A DNA stretch of 64,000 nt, from assembly GCA_031081715.1 (NCBI GenBank), contig JAVHMA010000006.1:1-64000 (forward strand), written 5' to 3'. The position numbers and the translations under genes were made by a program. The first letter of the stretch is position 1. Each line of letters starts with the position of its first letter. This DNA comes from Armatimonadota bacterium (GTDB lineage Bacteria; Sysuimicrobiota; Sysuimicrobiia; Sysuimicrobiales; Humicultoraceae). The notes below the pieces were generated by a model that was given only the letters and a program-made list of their open reading frames with translations, did no database searches and had not been told where the DNA came from. Below, one piece after another: positions 25,129 through 33,653 of this stretch.

Positions 25129-26679
25129 ATGGCGCTGCCCGAGTTCCGCAACGAGCCGCTGACCGACTTCTCCCAGGATCCGGGGCGGGCCGCGATGACC
25201 GAGGCGCTCGCGCGCGTGGGCCGCGAGCTCGGCAGGGAGTTCCCCCTGATCATCGGCGGGGAGCGGCCGCGGACCGGGAGTACGTTCACCTCGTGGAACC
25301 CCTCGGCGAAGGCCGAGGCGGTGGCCCTCTGTCAGAAGGCGACCGGCAGCCACGTCGAGCAGGCGGTGGCCGCGGCCGGCCGCGCGTTCGCCGCCTGGAG
25401 CCGCGTGCCCGCCGAGGAGCGGGCCGCGATCCTGCTGCGGGCCGCCGACATCCTGCGCCGGCGCAAGTTCTGGGCCGCGGCCTGGCAGGTCTACGAAGTC
25501 GGGAAGAACTGGGCCGAGGCGGACGCCGACGTCGCCGAGACCATCGACTTCATGGAGTACTACGCGCGCGAGGCGCTGCGGTGGGCGCGCGGGCACGAGA
25601 TGGCGCCGCACCCGCAGGAGTGGAGCGAGCTGACCTACATCCCGATCGGCGTGGTCGCGGTGATCCCACCGTGGAACTTCCCGCTCGCGATCCCCGCGGG
25701 CATGGCGACCGCGGCCATCGCGGCGGGCAACACGGTCGTCATGAAGCCCAGCAGCGATGCGCCCGCTAACGCCTACGTCCTGCACGAGGTGCTGGAGGCG
25801 GCCGGCCTGCCCGAGGGTGTGCTCAACATCGTCACCGGCTCGGGCGGCGAGGTGGGCGACCCGCTGGTCCTCCACCCCCGGGTGCGGATGGTGGCATTCA
25901 CCGGTTCCAAAGAGGTCGGCATCCGCATCTACGGGCAGGCCGCGCAGGTTGCCCCGGGCCAGATCTGGTTGAAGCGCGTCATCGCCGAGATGGGCGGCAA
26001 GAACGCTCTCATCGTGGACGAGAGCGCCGACCTGGAGGAGGCGGTTGCCGCGGCCGTGGTCTCCGGCTACGGCTTCCAGGGCCAAAAGTGCTCGGCTGGC
26101 TCTCGCCTGGTGGTGCACGAGCGTCGCTACCACGAGGTGCTCGACGCGTTCGCCGCGCGCGTCCGCGACCTGCGGGTGGGGCCGGCCAAGGAGAACTTCC
26201 CCGTCGGCCCGGTCATCAACGAGCGGGCGCGGCGGACCATCATGGAGTACATCGGGATCGGCAGGCACGAGGGCCGGCTGGTCGCCGGCGGCGAGCCGGG
26301 CGACGGCGAGGGGTTCTTCGTGCAGCCCACCGCCTTCGCGGACGTGGACCCCCGCGCGCGCATCGCCCAGGAAGAGATCTTCGGGCCGGTCGTGGCGGTC
26401 ATCAAGGCGCGCGACTTCGACCACGCGCTGGAGATCGCCAACGGCACCGAGTTCGGGCTCACCGGCTCGGTGTTCACGCGCGCGCCCGAGCACATCGCCC
26501 GCGCCCGGCGCGAGTTCATGGTCGGCAACCTCTACATCAACCGCAAGAGCACCGGCGCGCTGGTGGGAGTCCATCCCTTCGGCGGGTTCAACATGAGCGG
26601 CACCGATGCCAAGGCCGGCGGGCCGGACTACCTGGGGTACTTCCTCCAGCCCAAGGCGGTGGCGATCAAGCACCGCTAG
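25129..26679 (+). CDS. rocA: L-glutamate gamma-semialdehyde (1-pyrroline-5-carboxylate) dehydrogenase
   Basis: A 516-residue aldehyde dehydrogenase of the RocA/PruA type. The N-terminal FRNEPLTDFS is characteristic of P5C dehydrogenases, and length matches. The catalytic Cys is Cys321 in GQKCSAGSR; the general-base Glu is Glu287 in IAEMGGKNA. NAD contacts lie in PPWNFPLAIP, MKPSSDAP and FTGSKEVG. It oxidises glutamate semialdehyde to glutamate, the second step of proline degradation and also the arginine/ornithine exit route. No proline dehydrogenase gene is in the window. GAGGTGA precedes the ATG; a GTG one codon earlier is an alternative start. Confidence 0.9.
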   Translation: MALPEFRNEPLTDFSQDPGRAAMTEALARVGRELGREFPLIIGGERPRTGSTFTSWNPSAKAEAVALCQKATGSHVEQAVAAAGRAFAAWSRVPAEERAAILLRAADILRRRKFWAAAWQVYEVGKNWAEADADVAETIDFMEYYAREALRWARGHEMAPHPQEWSELTYIPIGVVAVIPPWNFPLAIPAGMATAAIAAGNTVVMKPSSDAPANAYVLHEVLEAAGLPEGVLNIVTGSGGEVGDPLVLHPRVRMVAFTGSKEVGIRIYGQAAQVAPGQIWLKRVIAEMGGKNALIVDESADLEEAVAAAVVSGYGFQGQKCSAGSRLVVHERRYHEVLDAFAARVRDLRVGPAKENFPVGPVINERARRTIMEYIGIGRHEGRLVAGGEPGDGEGFFVQPTAFADVDPRARIAQEEIFGPVVAVIKARDFDHALEIANGTEFGLTGSVFTRAPEHIARARREFMVGNLYINRKSTGALVGVHPFGGFNMSGTDAKAGGPDYLGYFLQPKAVAIKHR

Positions 26680-26710
26680 GGCAGGAGGTCAGGGCCTGCG
26701 GCGCGTAGGG

Positions 26711-26716
26711 TATACT
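26711..26716 (+). promoter_or_regulatory. Putative -10 element before methyltransferase gene
   Basis: TATACT lies 9 bases before the methyltransferase ATG. Transcription would start within about 3 bases of the ATG, implying a nearly leaderless mRNA. No ribosome site is present just before this ATG, which fits. No clear -35 is seen. Confidence 0.45.
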
Positions 26717-26725
26717 CCTACCATC

Positions 26726-27589
26726 ATGGACGCGTCCGAGGCCCCCTGGCAGGCCCCGGCGCCGGCCGTGCCTAGCGGGGCGGCGGACGCCGATGAGCAG
26801 TTCTCCTTCGCGAAGTTCGCCGCGCACCCGTTCTTCAAGGAGGTGAACGCCTGGCTGGTGGCCCACTCGGGCATCCGGCCGGGCGCGGAGGTCGTGGACC
26901 TGGGATGCGGCCCTGGTGCGGTGACCGAGCTCATCCTCCAGTGGATGGGCATCCCCCCGCGCGGCCGGGTGTTCGCGATCGACCCGTCGGCTTCCGCGCT
27001 GGTGCAGGCGGCCGGCCGCATTCGGGCGGCCATCGTGCAGTTCATCCAGGGTACCGCCGAGCGTGTCGCGCAGCTCGTCCCGCCCGTGGACACCGTCGTC
27101 TTCTGCAACGCGATCCACCTGGTCGCCGACAAGAACCAGGTGGTCGGCGGCATCAGCCGCATCCTGCGCCCCGGCGGCGTCTTCTCGTTCAACACGACGT
27201 TCTTCACCGGCGCTTACCCCGGCGACACCCCGCGCTTCTACAAGCTGTGGGTGCTGCGCGCGGTACGCTGGCTGCGCGAGCGGGGCTACGACGTCGCGCG
27301 CGGGGTGAAGGCCACCGCGATGCAGTGGCTCTCCCCGGAGGAGTACCAGGCGTTGCTGCGCGCGCACGGGTTCGGCGAGGCGGTCGTGGAGTTTCAGGAG
27401 AAGGAGCTCAACTGCCAGGCCTGGGAGGACATCAGCGAGTTCTCCATGTTCATCCAGGGCGCGCTCCCGGGCGTGCCGCTCGAGGTGGGCATGGAGGCCC
27501 TCAAGGTCGGCGTCCGTCAGGCGTTCGAGGAGATGAAGCTGCAGGCCGTGCCCCGCGTGTGGCTGCAGGTCGTCGCCCGCCGCGCGTAA
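26726..27589 (+). CDS. Class I SAM-dependent methyltransferase
   Basis: A 287-residue protein with the SAM-binding glycine loop VVDLGCGPGAVTE near residue 56, the acidic strand end VFAIDPSA, and DTVVFCNAIHLVADK in the motif II/III region. LRPGGVFSFNT follows, as in UbiE/Coq5-like small-molecule methyltransferases. The C-terminal third is specific and unassigned. There is no ribosome site, and a -10-like TATACT lies right upstream, so leaderless translation is possible. The stop is one base from the start of the following FabG-like gene, so the two form an operon; lipid or polyketide-like methylation is a possibility only. Confidence 0.85.
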   Translation: MDASEAPWQAPAPAVPSGAADADEQFSFAKFAAHPFFKEVNAWLVAHSGIRPGAEVVDLGCGPGAVTELILQWMGIPPRGRVFAIDPSASALVQAAGRIRAAIVQFIQGTAERVAQLVPPVDTVVFCNAIHLVADKNQVVGGISRILRPGGVFSFNTTFFTGAYPGDTPRFYKLWVLRAVRWLRERGYDVARGVKATAMQWLSPEEYQALLRAHGFGEAVVEFQEKELNCQAWEDISEFSMFIQGALPGVPLEVGMEALKVGVRQAFEEMKLQAVPRVWLQVVARRA

Positions 27590-27590
27590 C

Positions 27591-28391
27591 GTGACGCTCG
27601 CACACAGGGTCGCCCTCGTCACCGGAGGCTCGTCGGGACTCGGCCGGGCCATGGTGGCCGCGCTGGTCGAGGCGGGCGCGCGCGTGGCCTTCACCTATCG
27701 CGCGAACGCCGACGGCGCGCAGGCGCTGGTCGCCTCGCTCGCGCCGCGGCCGGTGCTGGCGCTGGCCGGCGACGTGCGCGACGAGGCCGCCGTGGCCCGG
27801 ATCGTGGCCGAGACCGCGGCCTGGGGCGGCGGGCTGGACATCCTGGTGAACAACGCCGGGATCACGCGGGACGGGCTGGCGATGCGCATCTCGGCCGAGG
27901 ACTGGCACGCCGTGCTCGAGACCAACCTGACGGGCGCCCTCCGCTGCTGCCGGTACGCGCTCCCCCACCTCCTGCGCAGCCGCTGCGGCCGCATCATCAA
28001 CATCGCCTCGGTCGCGGGGCTCGTCGGCAGCGCCGGCCAGGCGAACTACTCGGCGGCGAAGGCGGCGCTGGTGGGCCTCACCGGGGTGCTCGCGCGCGAG
28101 CTGGCACCCCGGGGCATCACGGTCAACACGGTGGCGCCCGGGGCCATCGACGCGGGCATCGTGGCCGGCCTGCCCGAGGAGCAGCGCCGCCGCCTGGTCG
28201 AGGTCATCCCGATGCGCCGGATGGGGACGGCCGAGGATGTGGCCGCGGTCGTCGTCTTCCTGGCGGGACCGCACACCGGGTACATCACCGGGCAGACGAT
28301 CGCCGTGGACGGCGGCACGACCGCCGGCGGCGTGGAGACCGCGGCGCTCCTCGATACAGCCGGCGTAGCGGTCGATCAGCCGAGCGGGTAG
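27591..28391 (+). CDS. SDR family oxidoreductase, FabG-like (3-oxoacyl-ACP reductase type)
   Basis: A 266-residue classical SDR starting at GTG one base after the methyltransferase stop. Cofactor loop TGGSSGLGRAM, NNAGITRDGL, catalytic Ser in IASVAG and the dyad YSAAK (NYSAAKAAL) are intact. APGAID and the C-terminal GQTIAVDGGTT are also FabG-like. Such enzymes reduce 3-oxoacyl thioesters with NADPH. The last 16 bp overlap the convergent MBL-fold gene. With no fatty-acid genes nearby, a dedicated role alongside the methyltransferase is as likely as housekeeping lipid synthesis. Confidence 0.87.
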   Translation: MTLAHRVALVTGGSSGLGRAMVAALVEAGARVAFTYRANADGAQALVASLAPRPVLALAGDVRDEAAVARIVAETAAWGGGLDILVNNAGITRDGLAMRISAEDWHAVLETNLTGALRCCRYALPHLLRSRCGRIINIASVAGLVGSAGQANYSAAKAALVGLTGVLARELAPRGITVNTVAPGAIDAGIVAGLPEEQRRRLVEVIPMRRMGTAEDVAAVVVFLAGPHTGYITGQTIAVDGGTTAGGVETAALLDTAGVAVDQPSG

Positions 28392-29158
28392 ACCGCCCCG
28401 TCCTCGGGAATCTCCACCGGTCCAGCGAACTCGCGTTGGGCGTCTGCGATCCAGCGCCCTGGATTGGCGTGGTCGCCCAGGTGGACGAGCAGCAGGCGTC
28501 GTGCGCCGGCGAGCGCCGCGATGCGGCCGGCCTGCCCCGCGGTGGAGTGGCCTCCGGCCCCTGCCAGGTCTTCCTCGCCGCTCGCGTAGGTCGCCTCGTG
28601 GACGAAGAGGTCGGAGGAAGCCCCGAACGCGGCGAGGGCGTCCAGCGGCCTGGTGTCGGTCGAGTACGTCACCCGCAGGCCCCCGGGCGCATCCCAGCGC
28701 ACCGCGCAGGCGGGCGGGCCGTGGTCGACGGTGTGAGCGTGGAGCCGGTGCCCGCCCCGCTCCCAGAACGGTCGCCCGGGGTCGTCGGGCAGCGCCCGGT
28801 GGTCGAGGAACGCCGCCCGGCGGTCCAGGTCGAACAGGGCGAGCAGCGCTCGCACCCGCCCGGCCTCCGCCGCGGGCGCGTAGAGCGGCAGCGGCGCGCG
28901 CGGGGCCCCTCGGGCGACCATCCAGAGGCTGTGAACCAGCGAGACCAGTCCGTAGACATGATCGGGGTGGGCATGCGTGAGCACCACCGCGTCCAGCGCT
29001 GTCGGATCCACGCCGGCCCGCAGCAGCTTGGTGTAGACGCCGCCGGGGCAGTCTATGAGCACGCCGCCGGTCCCGATCCGGAAGGCGAGCGCCGTGTTGT
29101 CGCGCCGCGCGGTCGGCAGCGCGCCGCCGGTGCCCAGGACGACGAGCGCCGCGTCCAC
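28376..29158 (-). CDS. MBL-fold metallo-hydrolase (RNase Z-like)
   Basis: A 260-residue metallo-beta-lactamase-fold protein with the metal motif LTHAHPDHVYG near residue 62, further ligand His in HTVDHG, STDTRP and a final VHLGDH. It starts LVVLGTGGALPT, as in tRNase Z and related phosphodiesterases, but lacks the long exosite of canonical RNase Z. Either a compact tRNase Z or another phosphodiesterase/lactonase is possible. It starts at GTG one base after the carB stop, so it is probably the last gene of the carAB operon. Its 3' end overlaps the FabG-like gene by 16 bp tail to tail. Confidence 0.85.
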   Translation of the reverse strand: MDAALVVLGTGGALPTARRDNTALAFRIGTGGVLIDCPGGVYTKLLRAGVDPTALDAVVLTHAHPDHVYGLVSLVHSLWMVARGAPRAPLPLYAPAAEAGRVRALLALFDLDRRAAFLDHRALPDDPGRPFWERGGHRLHAHTVDHGPPACAVRWDAPGGLRVTYSTDTRPLDALAAFGASSDLFVHEATYASGEEDLAGAGGHSTAGQAGRIAALAGARRLLLVHLGDHANPGRWIADAQREFAGPVEIPEDGAVYPLG

Positions 29159-29159
29159 C

Positions 29160-32100
29160 CTAGCCCGCCAGCGGCGCCAGGTCGCGCTCGGGCTCTGCGG
29201 AGAAAGCCTCGACGAGCGCCCGCACCGAGTCGAGCGAGGTCAGCGCCGGCACGTTGAGTTCGAACGCCGCCCGCCGCAGCAGGAACCCCGCGCGGTCGGG
29301 CCGGCCCCCGGCCGTGGGGGTGTTGACCACGACTCCGACGCGGCCCGAACCCACGAGACGTACCGCCTCGTCCACGCCGATCGCCTCCACCGGGAGCCCA
29401 CGCGAGGCGATCGCGGCCGCGGTGCCCTCGGTCGCCACCAGCCGGAAGCCGGCCGCGTGCGCGGCCACGGCCACCTCCGCGGCCTCGGCCTTGTCCCGGT
29501 CGGCGACGGAAAACAGCACCAGCCGCGCCGGCCGTGGGGGCACGCCCGCGGCCACGAACGCCTTGCGCAGCGCCGCCGCCGGCGTGGGCCCGGTACCCAT
29601 GACCTCGCCGGTGGACCGCATCTCCGGGCCGAGCAGCGGGTCGGCGCCGAAGAGCTTGCCGCTCGAGAAGACCGGCGCCTTGACGGCCCACCGCGGCGGC
29701 GCGGGCAGCAGGCGGATGCCAGAGTAGCCGAACTCCGCCAACGACCGGCCCAGCATCACCTCGGTGGCCAGGCGCACCATCGGCACACCGGTGGCCTTGC
29801 AGACGAACGGCACCGTGCGGCTCGCGCGCAGGTTGACCTCGAGCACGTACGGCCGGCCGCGCCAGACCACGAACTGGATGTTCAGGAACCCACGCACCTG
29901 CAGCGCCCACGACAGCCGCGCGGCATAGTCCACGATCATGCGCGCGACGTCGGGGTGCACCGACCGCGCCGGCAGGAGCGCCATGCTGTCGCCGGAGTGC
30001 ACACCGGCCCGCTCGATCTGCTCCATCAGCGCCGGGATCAGGAGGTTCGTGCCGTCGGCCACCGCGTCGAGCTCGACCTCGAGCCCCTCCAGGTAGCGGT
30101 CGAGCAGCACCGGACCCGCCTCCCCGGCCAGCGCCTGCGTGGCGGCCTCGCGCAGCTCGTCCATCGTGCGGGCGATGATCATCCCGCGGCCGCCGAGCAC
30201 GTAGGACGGCCGCACGAGCAACGGCAGGCCCTCGCGCTCGCCGATGGCGATTGCCTCGGCCAGCGAGCCGGCGGTCCAGCCCTGGGGTTGGGGGATGCTG
30301 AGCTCGCGCAGCAGCGCCGCGAACTTGCGGCGGTCCTCGGAGACGTCCAGGCTCTCGACCGAGGTGCCGAGCACGCGCACGCCGGCGGCCGCGAGCGCGA
30401 GCGCGGCGTTCAGCGGGGTCTGGCCGCCGAACTGCACCAGCACGCCCTGCGCGCCCTCGCGCTCGACCACGGCGCGCACGTCGTCGGGCGCGAGCGGCTC
30501 CATGTAGAGCCGGTCGGAGATGTCGAAGTCCGTCGAGAGCGTCTCGGGGTTGTTGTTGACCACCACCGCCTCCCACCCGGCCTGCTTGAGCGCCTGGATG
30601 CCGTGGACGGTGCAGTAGTCGAACTCGATCCCCTGACCGATGCGGATGGGACCCGAGCCGAGGATCACCGCGGCGCGCGTCTGCGCCCGGGGCACCTCGT
30701 CCTCGTCCTCGTAGGTGCTGTAGTAGTAGGGCGTCCTCGCCGGGAACTCGCCGGCGCAGGTGTCCACGCACTTGTAGGTGGGGACGAGCCCGCGGGCGAG
30801 TCGGCGCGCACGCACGTCGCGCGCGGGCAGACCCGCAGCACGGGCAACCGCCCGGTCGTCGAAGCCGAGCCGGCAGAGCTCGGGCAGGGCGGCGTCCAGG
30901 TCCTCGCCCGCGCGGCGCTCGGCCGCGACGATACGCGCGATCCCGTCCAGGAAGAACCGGTGGATGCGGCTCGCGGCGGCCAGCGCCGCGGGGTCGGCCC
31001 CGCGGCGCAACGCCTCGGCCAGGGCGAAGAGCCGGTGCTCGTGCGGGGTGCGGATGCGGTCCCAGAGGTCGGCTTCGCACCAGCCTTCAACCATGCGGTG
31101 CCAGAGCCCCACGGCCCCCAGGTCGAGCGAGCGGACGCCCTTGAGCAGCGCCTCCTCGAAGGTGCGCCCCAGCGCCATGGCTTCGCCCGTGGACTTCATC
31201 TGCGTACCCAGCGTGCGGTCTACGCCAGGGAACTTGTCGAACGGCCAGCGCGGGATCTTCACCACCAGGTAGTCGAGCGCCGGCTCGAAACACGCCACCC
31301 CGCCCGTGATGGCGTTGGTGATCTCGTCGAGCCGGCGGCCGAGCGCGATCTGCGCCGCGACGCGGGCGATCGGGTACCCGGTGGCCTTGCTCGCGAGCGC
31401 GCTCGATCGGCTGACGCGCGGGTTTACCTCGATGACGTAGTAGCCCGCGCGGTCCGGCCTGGCCTTGCCGGGCGCGGGCGGCCGCAGCCCGGCGGGGTCG
31501 AGGGCGAACTGCACGTTGCAGGCGCCCCGGATGTCCAGACCGCGCACGATGCGCAGCGCCGCCGAGCGCAGCAGGTGGTACTCGTGGTCGGTGAGCGTCT
31601 GGCTCGGCGCCACCACGATGGAGTCGCCGGTGTGCACACCCATCGGGTCCACGTTTTCCATGTTGCAGATCACGACGGCGTTGTCCGCGCCGTCGCGCAG
31701 CACCTCGTACTCGATCTCCCGCCATCCGGCGACCGACGTCTCTACCAACACCTGGCCGATCGCGCTCAGGCACAGGCCCCGCGCGGCGATCGCGCGCACC
31801 TCGTCCATGGTCGTCGCGATGCCGCCGCCGCTGCCCCCGAGCGTGAACGCCGGCCGCACGACCACCGGCAGGCCCAGCCGCGCGGCCGCCGCGACCGCTG
31901 CGTCCACCGAGGCTGCGGTCGCCGACGGCGGCAGCGGCTCGCCCAGCCGCTCCATCGTCGCCTTGAACGCCGCGCGGTCCTCGGCGGCCCGGATCGCCTC
32001 GAGCGGGGTGCCCAGGATTCGCACCCCGTAGCGGTCGAGCACGCCGCGCTCCGCGAGCGCCGCCGTGAGGTTGAGCCCGGTCTGCCCGCCCACGGTGCCG

Positions 32101-32363
32101 AGCAGGCCGTGCGGCCGCTCGGCGGCGATGATCTCCGCCAGCACCTCCGGGACCAGGGGCTCGACGTAGACGCGGTCGGCGACCCCGGGGTCGGTCATGA
32201 TGGTCGCCGGGTTGCTGTTGACCAGCACGACCTCCACGCCCGCTTCGCGTAGCGCCCGGCACGCCTGAGTGCCGGAGTAGTCGAACTCGGCGGCCTGGCC
32301 GATGACGATCGGGCCGCTGCCGATGATGAGCACCTTGCGCAGCTCGCGCGGCGGCTCAGGCAC
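29160..32363 (-). CDS. carB: Carbamoyl-phosphate synthase large subunit
   Basis: A 1067-residue protein of full CarB length with two homologous ATP-grasp halves. The first half starts KVLIIGSGPIVIGQAAEFDYSG. The second repeats it as VILGSGPIRIGQGIEFDYC near residue 565. The GGSGGG and GGRGM ATP loops are present, and a C-terminal MGS-like allosteric domain covers about the last 140 residues. It combines ammonia from CarA with bicarbonate and two ATP to make carbamoyl phosphate for arginine and pyrimidine synthesis. The GTG start overlaps the carA stop by 8 bp. An ATG much further upstream would run through carA and is rejected. Confidence 0.97.
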   Translation of the reverse strand: MPEPPRELRKVLIIGSGPIVIGQAAEFDYSGTQACRALREAGVEVVLVNSNPATIMTDPGVADRVYVEPLVPEVLAEIIAAERPHGLLGTVGGQTGLNLTAALAERGVLDRYGVRILGTPLEAIRAAEDRAAFKATMERLGEPLPPSATAASVDAAVAAAARLGLPVVVRPAFTLGGSGGGIATTMDEVRAIAARGLCLSAIGQVLVETSVAGWREIEYEVLRDGADNAVVICNMENVDPMGVHTGDSIVVAPSQTLTDHEYHLLRSAALRIVRGLDIRGACNVQFALDPAGLRPPAPGKARPDRAGYYVIEVNPRVSRSSALASKATGYPIARVAAQIALGRRLDEITNAITGGVACFEPALDYLVVKIPRWPFDKFPGVDRTLGTQMKSTGEAMALGRTFEEALLKGVRSLDLGAVGLWHRMVEGWCEADLWDRIRTPHEHRLFALAEALRRGADPAALAAASRIHRFFLDGIARIVAAERRAGEDLDAALPELCRLGFDDRAVARAAGLPARDVRARRLARGLVPTYKCVDTCAGEFPARTPYYYSTYEDEDEVPRAQTRAAVILGSGPIRIGQGIEFDYCTVHGIQALKQAGWEAVVVNNNPETLSTDFDISDRLYMEPLAPDDVRAVVEREGAQGVLVQFGGQTPLNAALALAAAGVRVLGTSVESLDVSEDRRKFAALLRELSIPQPQGWTAGSLAEAIAIGEREGLPLLVRPSYVLGGRGMIIARTMDELREAATQALAGEAGPVLLDRYLEGLEVELDAVADGTNLLIPALMEQIERAGVHSGDSMALLPARSVHPDVARMIVDYAARLSWALQVRGFLNIQFVVWRGRPYVLEVNLRASRTVPFVCKATGVPMVRLATEVMLGRSLAEFGYSGIRLLPAPPRWAVKAPVFSSGKLFGADPLLGPEMRSTGEVMGTGPTPAAALRKAFVAAGVPPRPARLVLFSVADRDKAEAAEVAVAAHAAGFRLVATEGTAAAIASRGLPVEAIGVDEAVRLVGSGRVGVVVNTPTAGGRPDRAGFLLRRAAFELNVPALTSLDSVRALVEAFSAEPERDLAPLAG

Positions 32364-33423
32364 GGCCGCCCGCCATCGCCAGGAAGCGGTCGAACAGGTG
32401 CGCGGAGTCCTGCGGGCCCGGACGGCCCTCGGGATGGTACTGCACCGAGAAGACCGGGAGGCGGCGGTGGCGCATCCCCTCCACCGTGCCATCGTGCAGG
32501 TTGCGGTGGGTGACCTCGAACCCGGTACCCCCGAGCGACGCCTCGTCCACCGCGTAGCCGTGGTTCTGCGTGGTGATCGCCACCCGGCCCGTGGTCTCGT
32601 CGCGCACCGGGTGGTTCGACCCACGGTGGCCGAAGGGCAGCTTGAACGTCCGCGCGCCAGCGCCGATCGCCAGGATCTGGTGTCCGAGGCAGATGCCCAT
32701 GACCGGCATCTCCTCGCACAGGGCCCGCACCTGGGCGGCGACGGCGCCCAGGCGCGCCGGATCGCCCGGGCCGTTGGTCACCACCAGGCCGGCCGGGCGC
32801 TCCTCGCGGATCGCGCCGGCCTCGGCGTCGTGCGGAAACAGGACGACCTCGCATCCGCGCGCGCGCAGGTGCGCGACGATGCCCTGCTTGGCCCCGCAGT
32901 CGAGCACCGCGATCCGCGGACCAGGAGCGGGCCAGCGCACGACCTCGCGCGTGGAGACCTGCGCCACCAGGTCGAGCTCACCCAGGTCAGGCACGGCCCG
33001 CGCGCGCGCGATCAGGTCGCCAGGCGACTCCCGCGCTGTGGTGATGACACCGCGCCTGACGCCGCCGGTGCGCAGGTGCCGGACGAGCCGGCGCGTGTCC
33101 ACGTCCGCGACGCCCGCCACGCCCCAGGCGCGCAGGTAGGCGTCCAGGTCGGCGCGGCCCCCGGAGGCCGGCGCCGCCCAGCGCACGACGAAGCCTGCGG
33201 CCTGCGGCCGCGCCGACTCCAGGTGCGCGTCGTGGAAACCGTAGTTGCCGATGAGCGGGTAGGCCATCACGACGATCTGACCACGGTAGGACGGGTCGCT
33301 GAGGACCTCCTGGTAGCCCGTGAGGCTGGTGGTGAAGACGACCTCGCCGCCGGCCGGCGCGGTGGCGCCGATGGCCCGGCCGGTCAGGATCAGGCCGTCG
33401 TCGAGCGTGAGCGTGGCCTGCAT
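32356..33423 (-). CDS. carA: Carbamoyl-phosphate synthase small subunit
   Basis: A 355-residue glutamine amidotransferase subunit. The N-terminal domain has FTTSLTGYQEVLSDPSY. The class I GATase triad is Cys245 (GICLGHQ), His330 and Glu332 (QYHPE). It releases ammonia from glutamine and channels it to CarB, encoded immediately downstream with an 8-bp overlap. Two ArgR-like boxes lie over its promoter, so arginine repression is likely. Confidence 0.97.
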   Translation of the reverse strand: MQATLTLDDGLILTGRAIGATAPAGGEVVFTTSLTGYQEVLSDPSYRGQIVVMAYPLIGNYGFHDAHLESARPQAAGFVVRWAAPASGGRADLDAYLRAWGVAGVADVDTRRLVRHLRTGGVRRGVITTARESPGDLIARARAVPDLGELDLVAQVSTREVVRWPAPGPRIAVLDCGAKQGIVAHLRARGCEVVLFPHDAEAGAIREERPAGLVVTNGPGDPARLGAVAAQVRALCEEMPVMGICLGHQILAIGAGARTFKLPFGHRGSNHPVRDETTGRVAITTQNHGYAVDEASLGGTGFEVTHRNLHDGTVEGMRHRRLPVFSVQYHPEGRPGPQDSAHLFDRFLAMAGGRA

Positions 33424-33445
33424 GGAGCCCCCCCCGACGGGTGTT

Positions 33446-33461
33446 ATGAATAATCATACAT
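33446..33461 (-). promoter_or_regulatory. ARG box 1 (ArgR/AhrC operator) upstream of carAB
   Basis: ATGTATGATTATTCAT on the minus strand matches the ideal palindromic ARG box ATGAATAATTATTCAT at 14 of 16 positions. It sits in an A+T-rich island inside roughly 70% GC DNA and covers the likely carA -10. Distance to the carA ATG is 22 bases. Confidence 0.75.
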
Positions 33462-33476
33462 CGGAATGGATAACAA
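33447..33476 (-). promoter_or_regulatory. carAB promoter
   Basis: On the minus strand TTGTTA (33471-33476) is a -35 candidate. TATTCA (33447-33452, 18-base spacer) or TTATTC (33448-33453, 17-base spacer) is the -10. Both elements are embedded in the two ARG boxes, a classic repression geometry. The rest of the 230-bp divergent gap to 33654 holds a 12-bp tandem repeat (33556-33581) and a GGGGAGG ribosome site, but no convincing plus-strand promoter. Confidence 0.55.
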
Positions 33477-33481
33477 TGCAA
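33466..33481 (-). promoter_or_regulatory. ARG box 2 (weaker)
   Basis: TGCATTGTTATCCAT on the minus strand matches the ARG box core at about 11 of 15 positions. Its centre lies 20 bp from box 1, close to the two-turn spacing of tandem boxes bound by one ArgR hexamer. It covers the likely -35. Confidence 0.55.
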
Positions 33482-33653
33482 GCGGGGGTCCCTCGGGCAG
33501 CTCCCCAAACGGCCTGCGCGCCGGCGGCGCGCGCACGCGGCGCCGGACGAGCCCGCGGCCCCATCGTCGGCCCCATCGTCGCCGGGCGGGACGCCCGCGT
33601 GGTACCATGCGGGTGGAGCTTGTACGCCACATATGGCGAAGGGGAGGTAGCGC

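Noticed and set aside
24496-26673. 725-residue open frame antisense to the amidohydrolase and rocA genes
   Set aside because: No recognisable motif, and both sense genes carry intact catalytic residues.
29055-32252. 1065-residue open frame antisense to carB
   Set aside because: Its translation is Arg/His/Gly/Ala-rich low-complexity sequence with no family motif; carB on the other strand is unambiguous. High-GC DNA routinely gives such shadows.
33556-33581. Tandem 12-bp repeat (CGGCCCCATCGT twice) in the carA/binding-protein gap
   Set aside because: Only two copies, with no associated promoter or operator symmetry; probably incidental.
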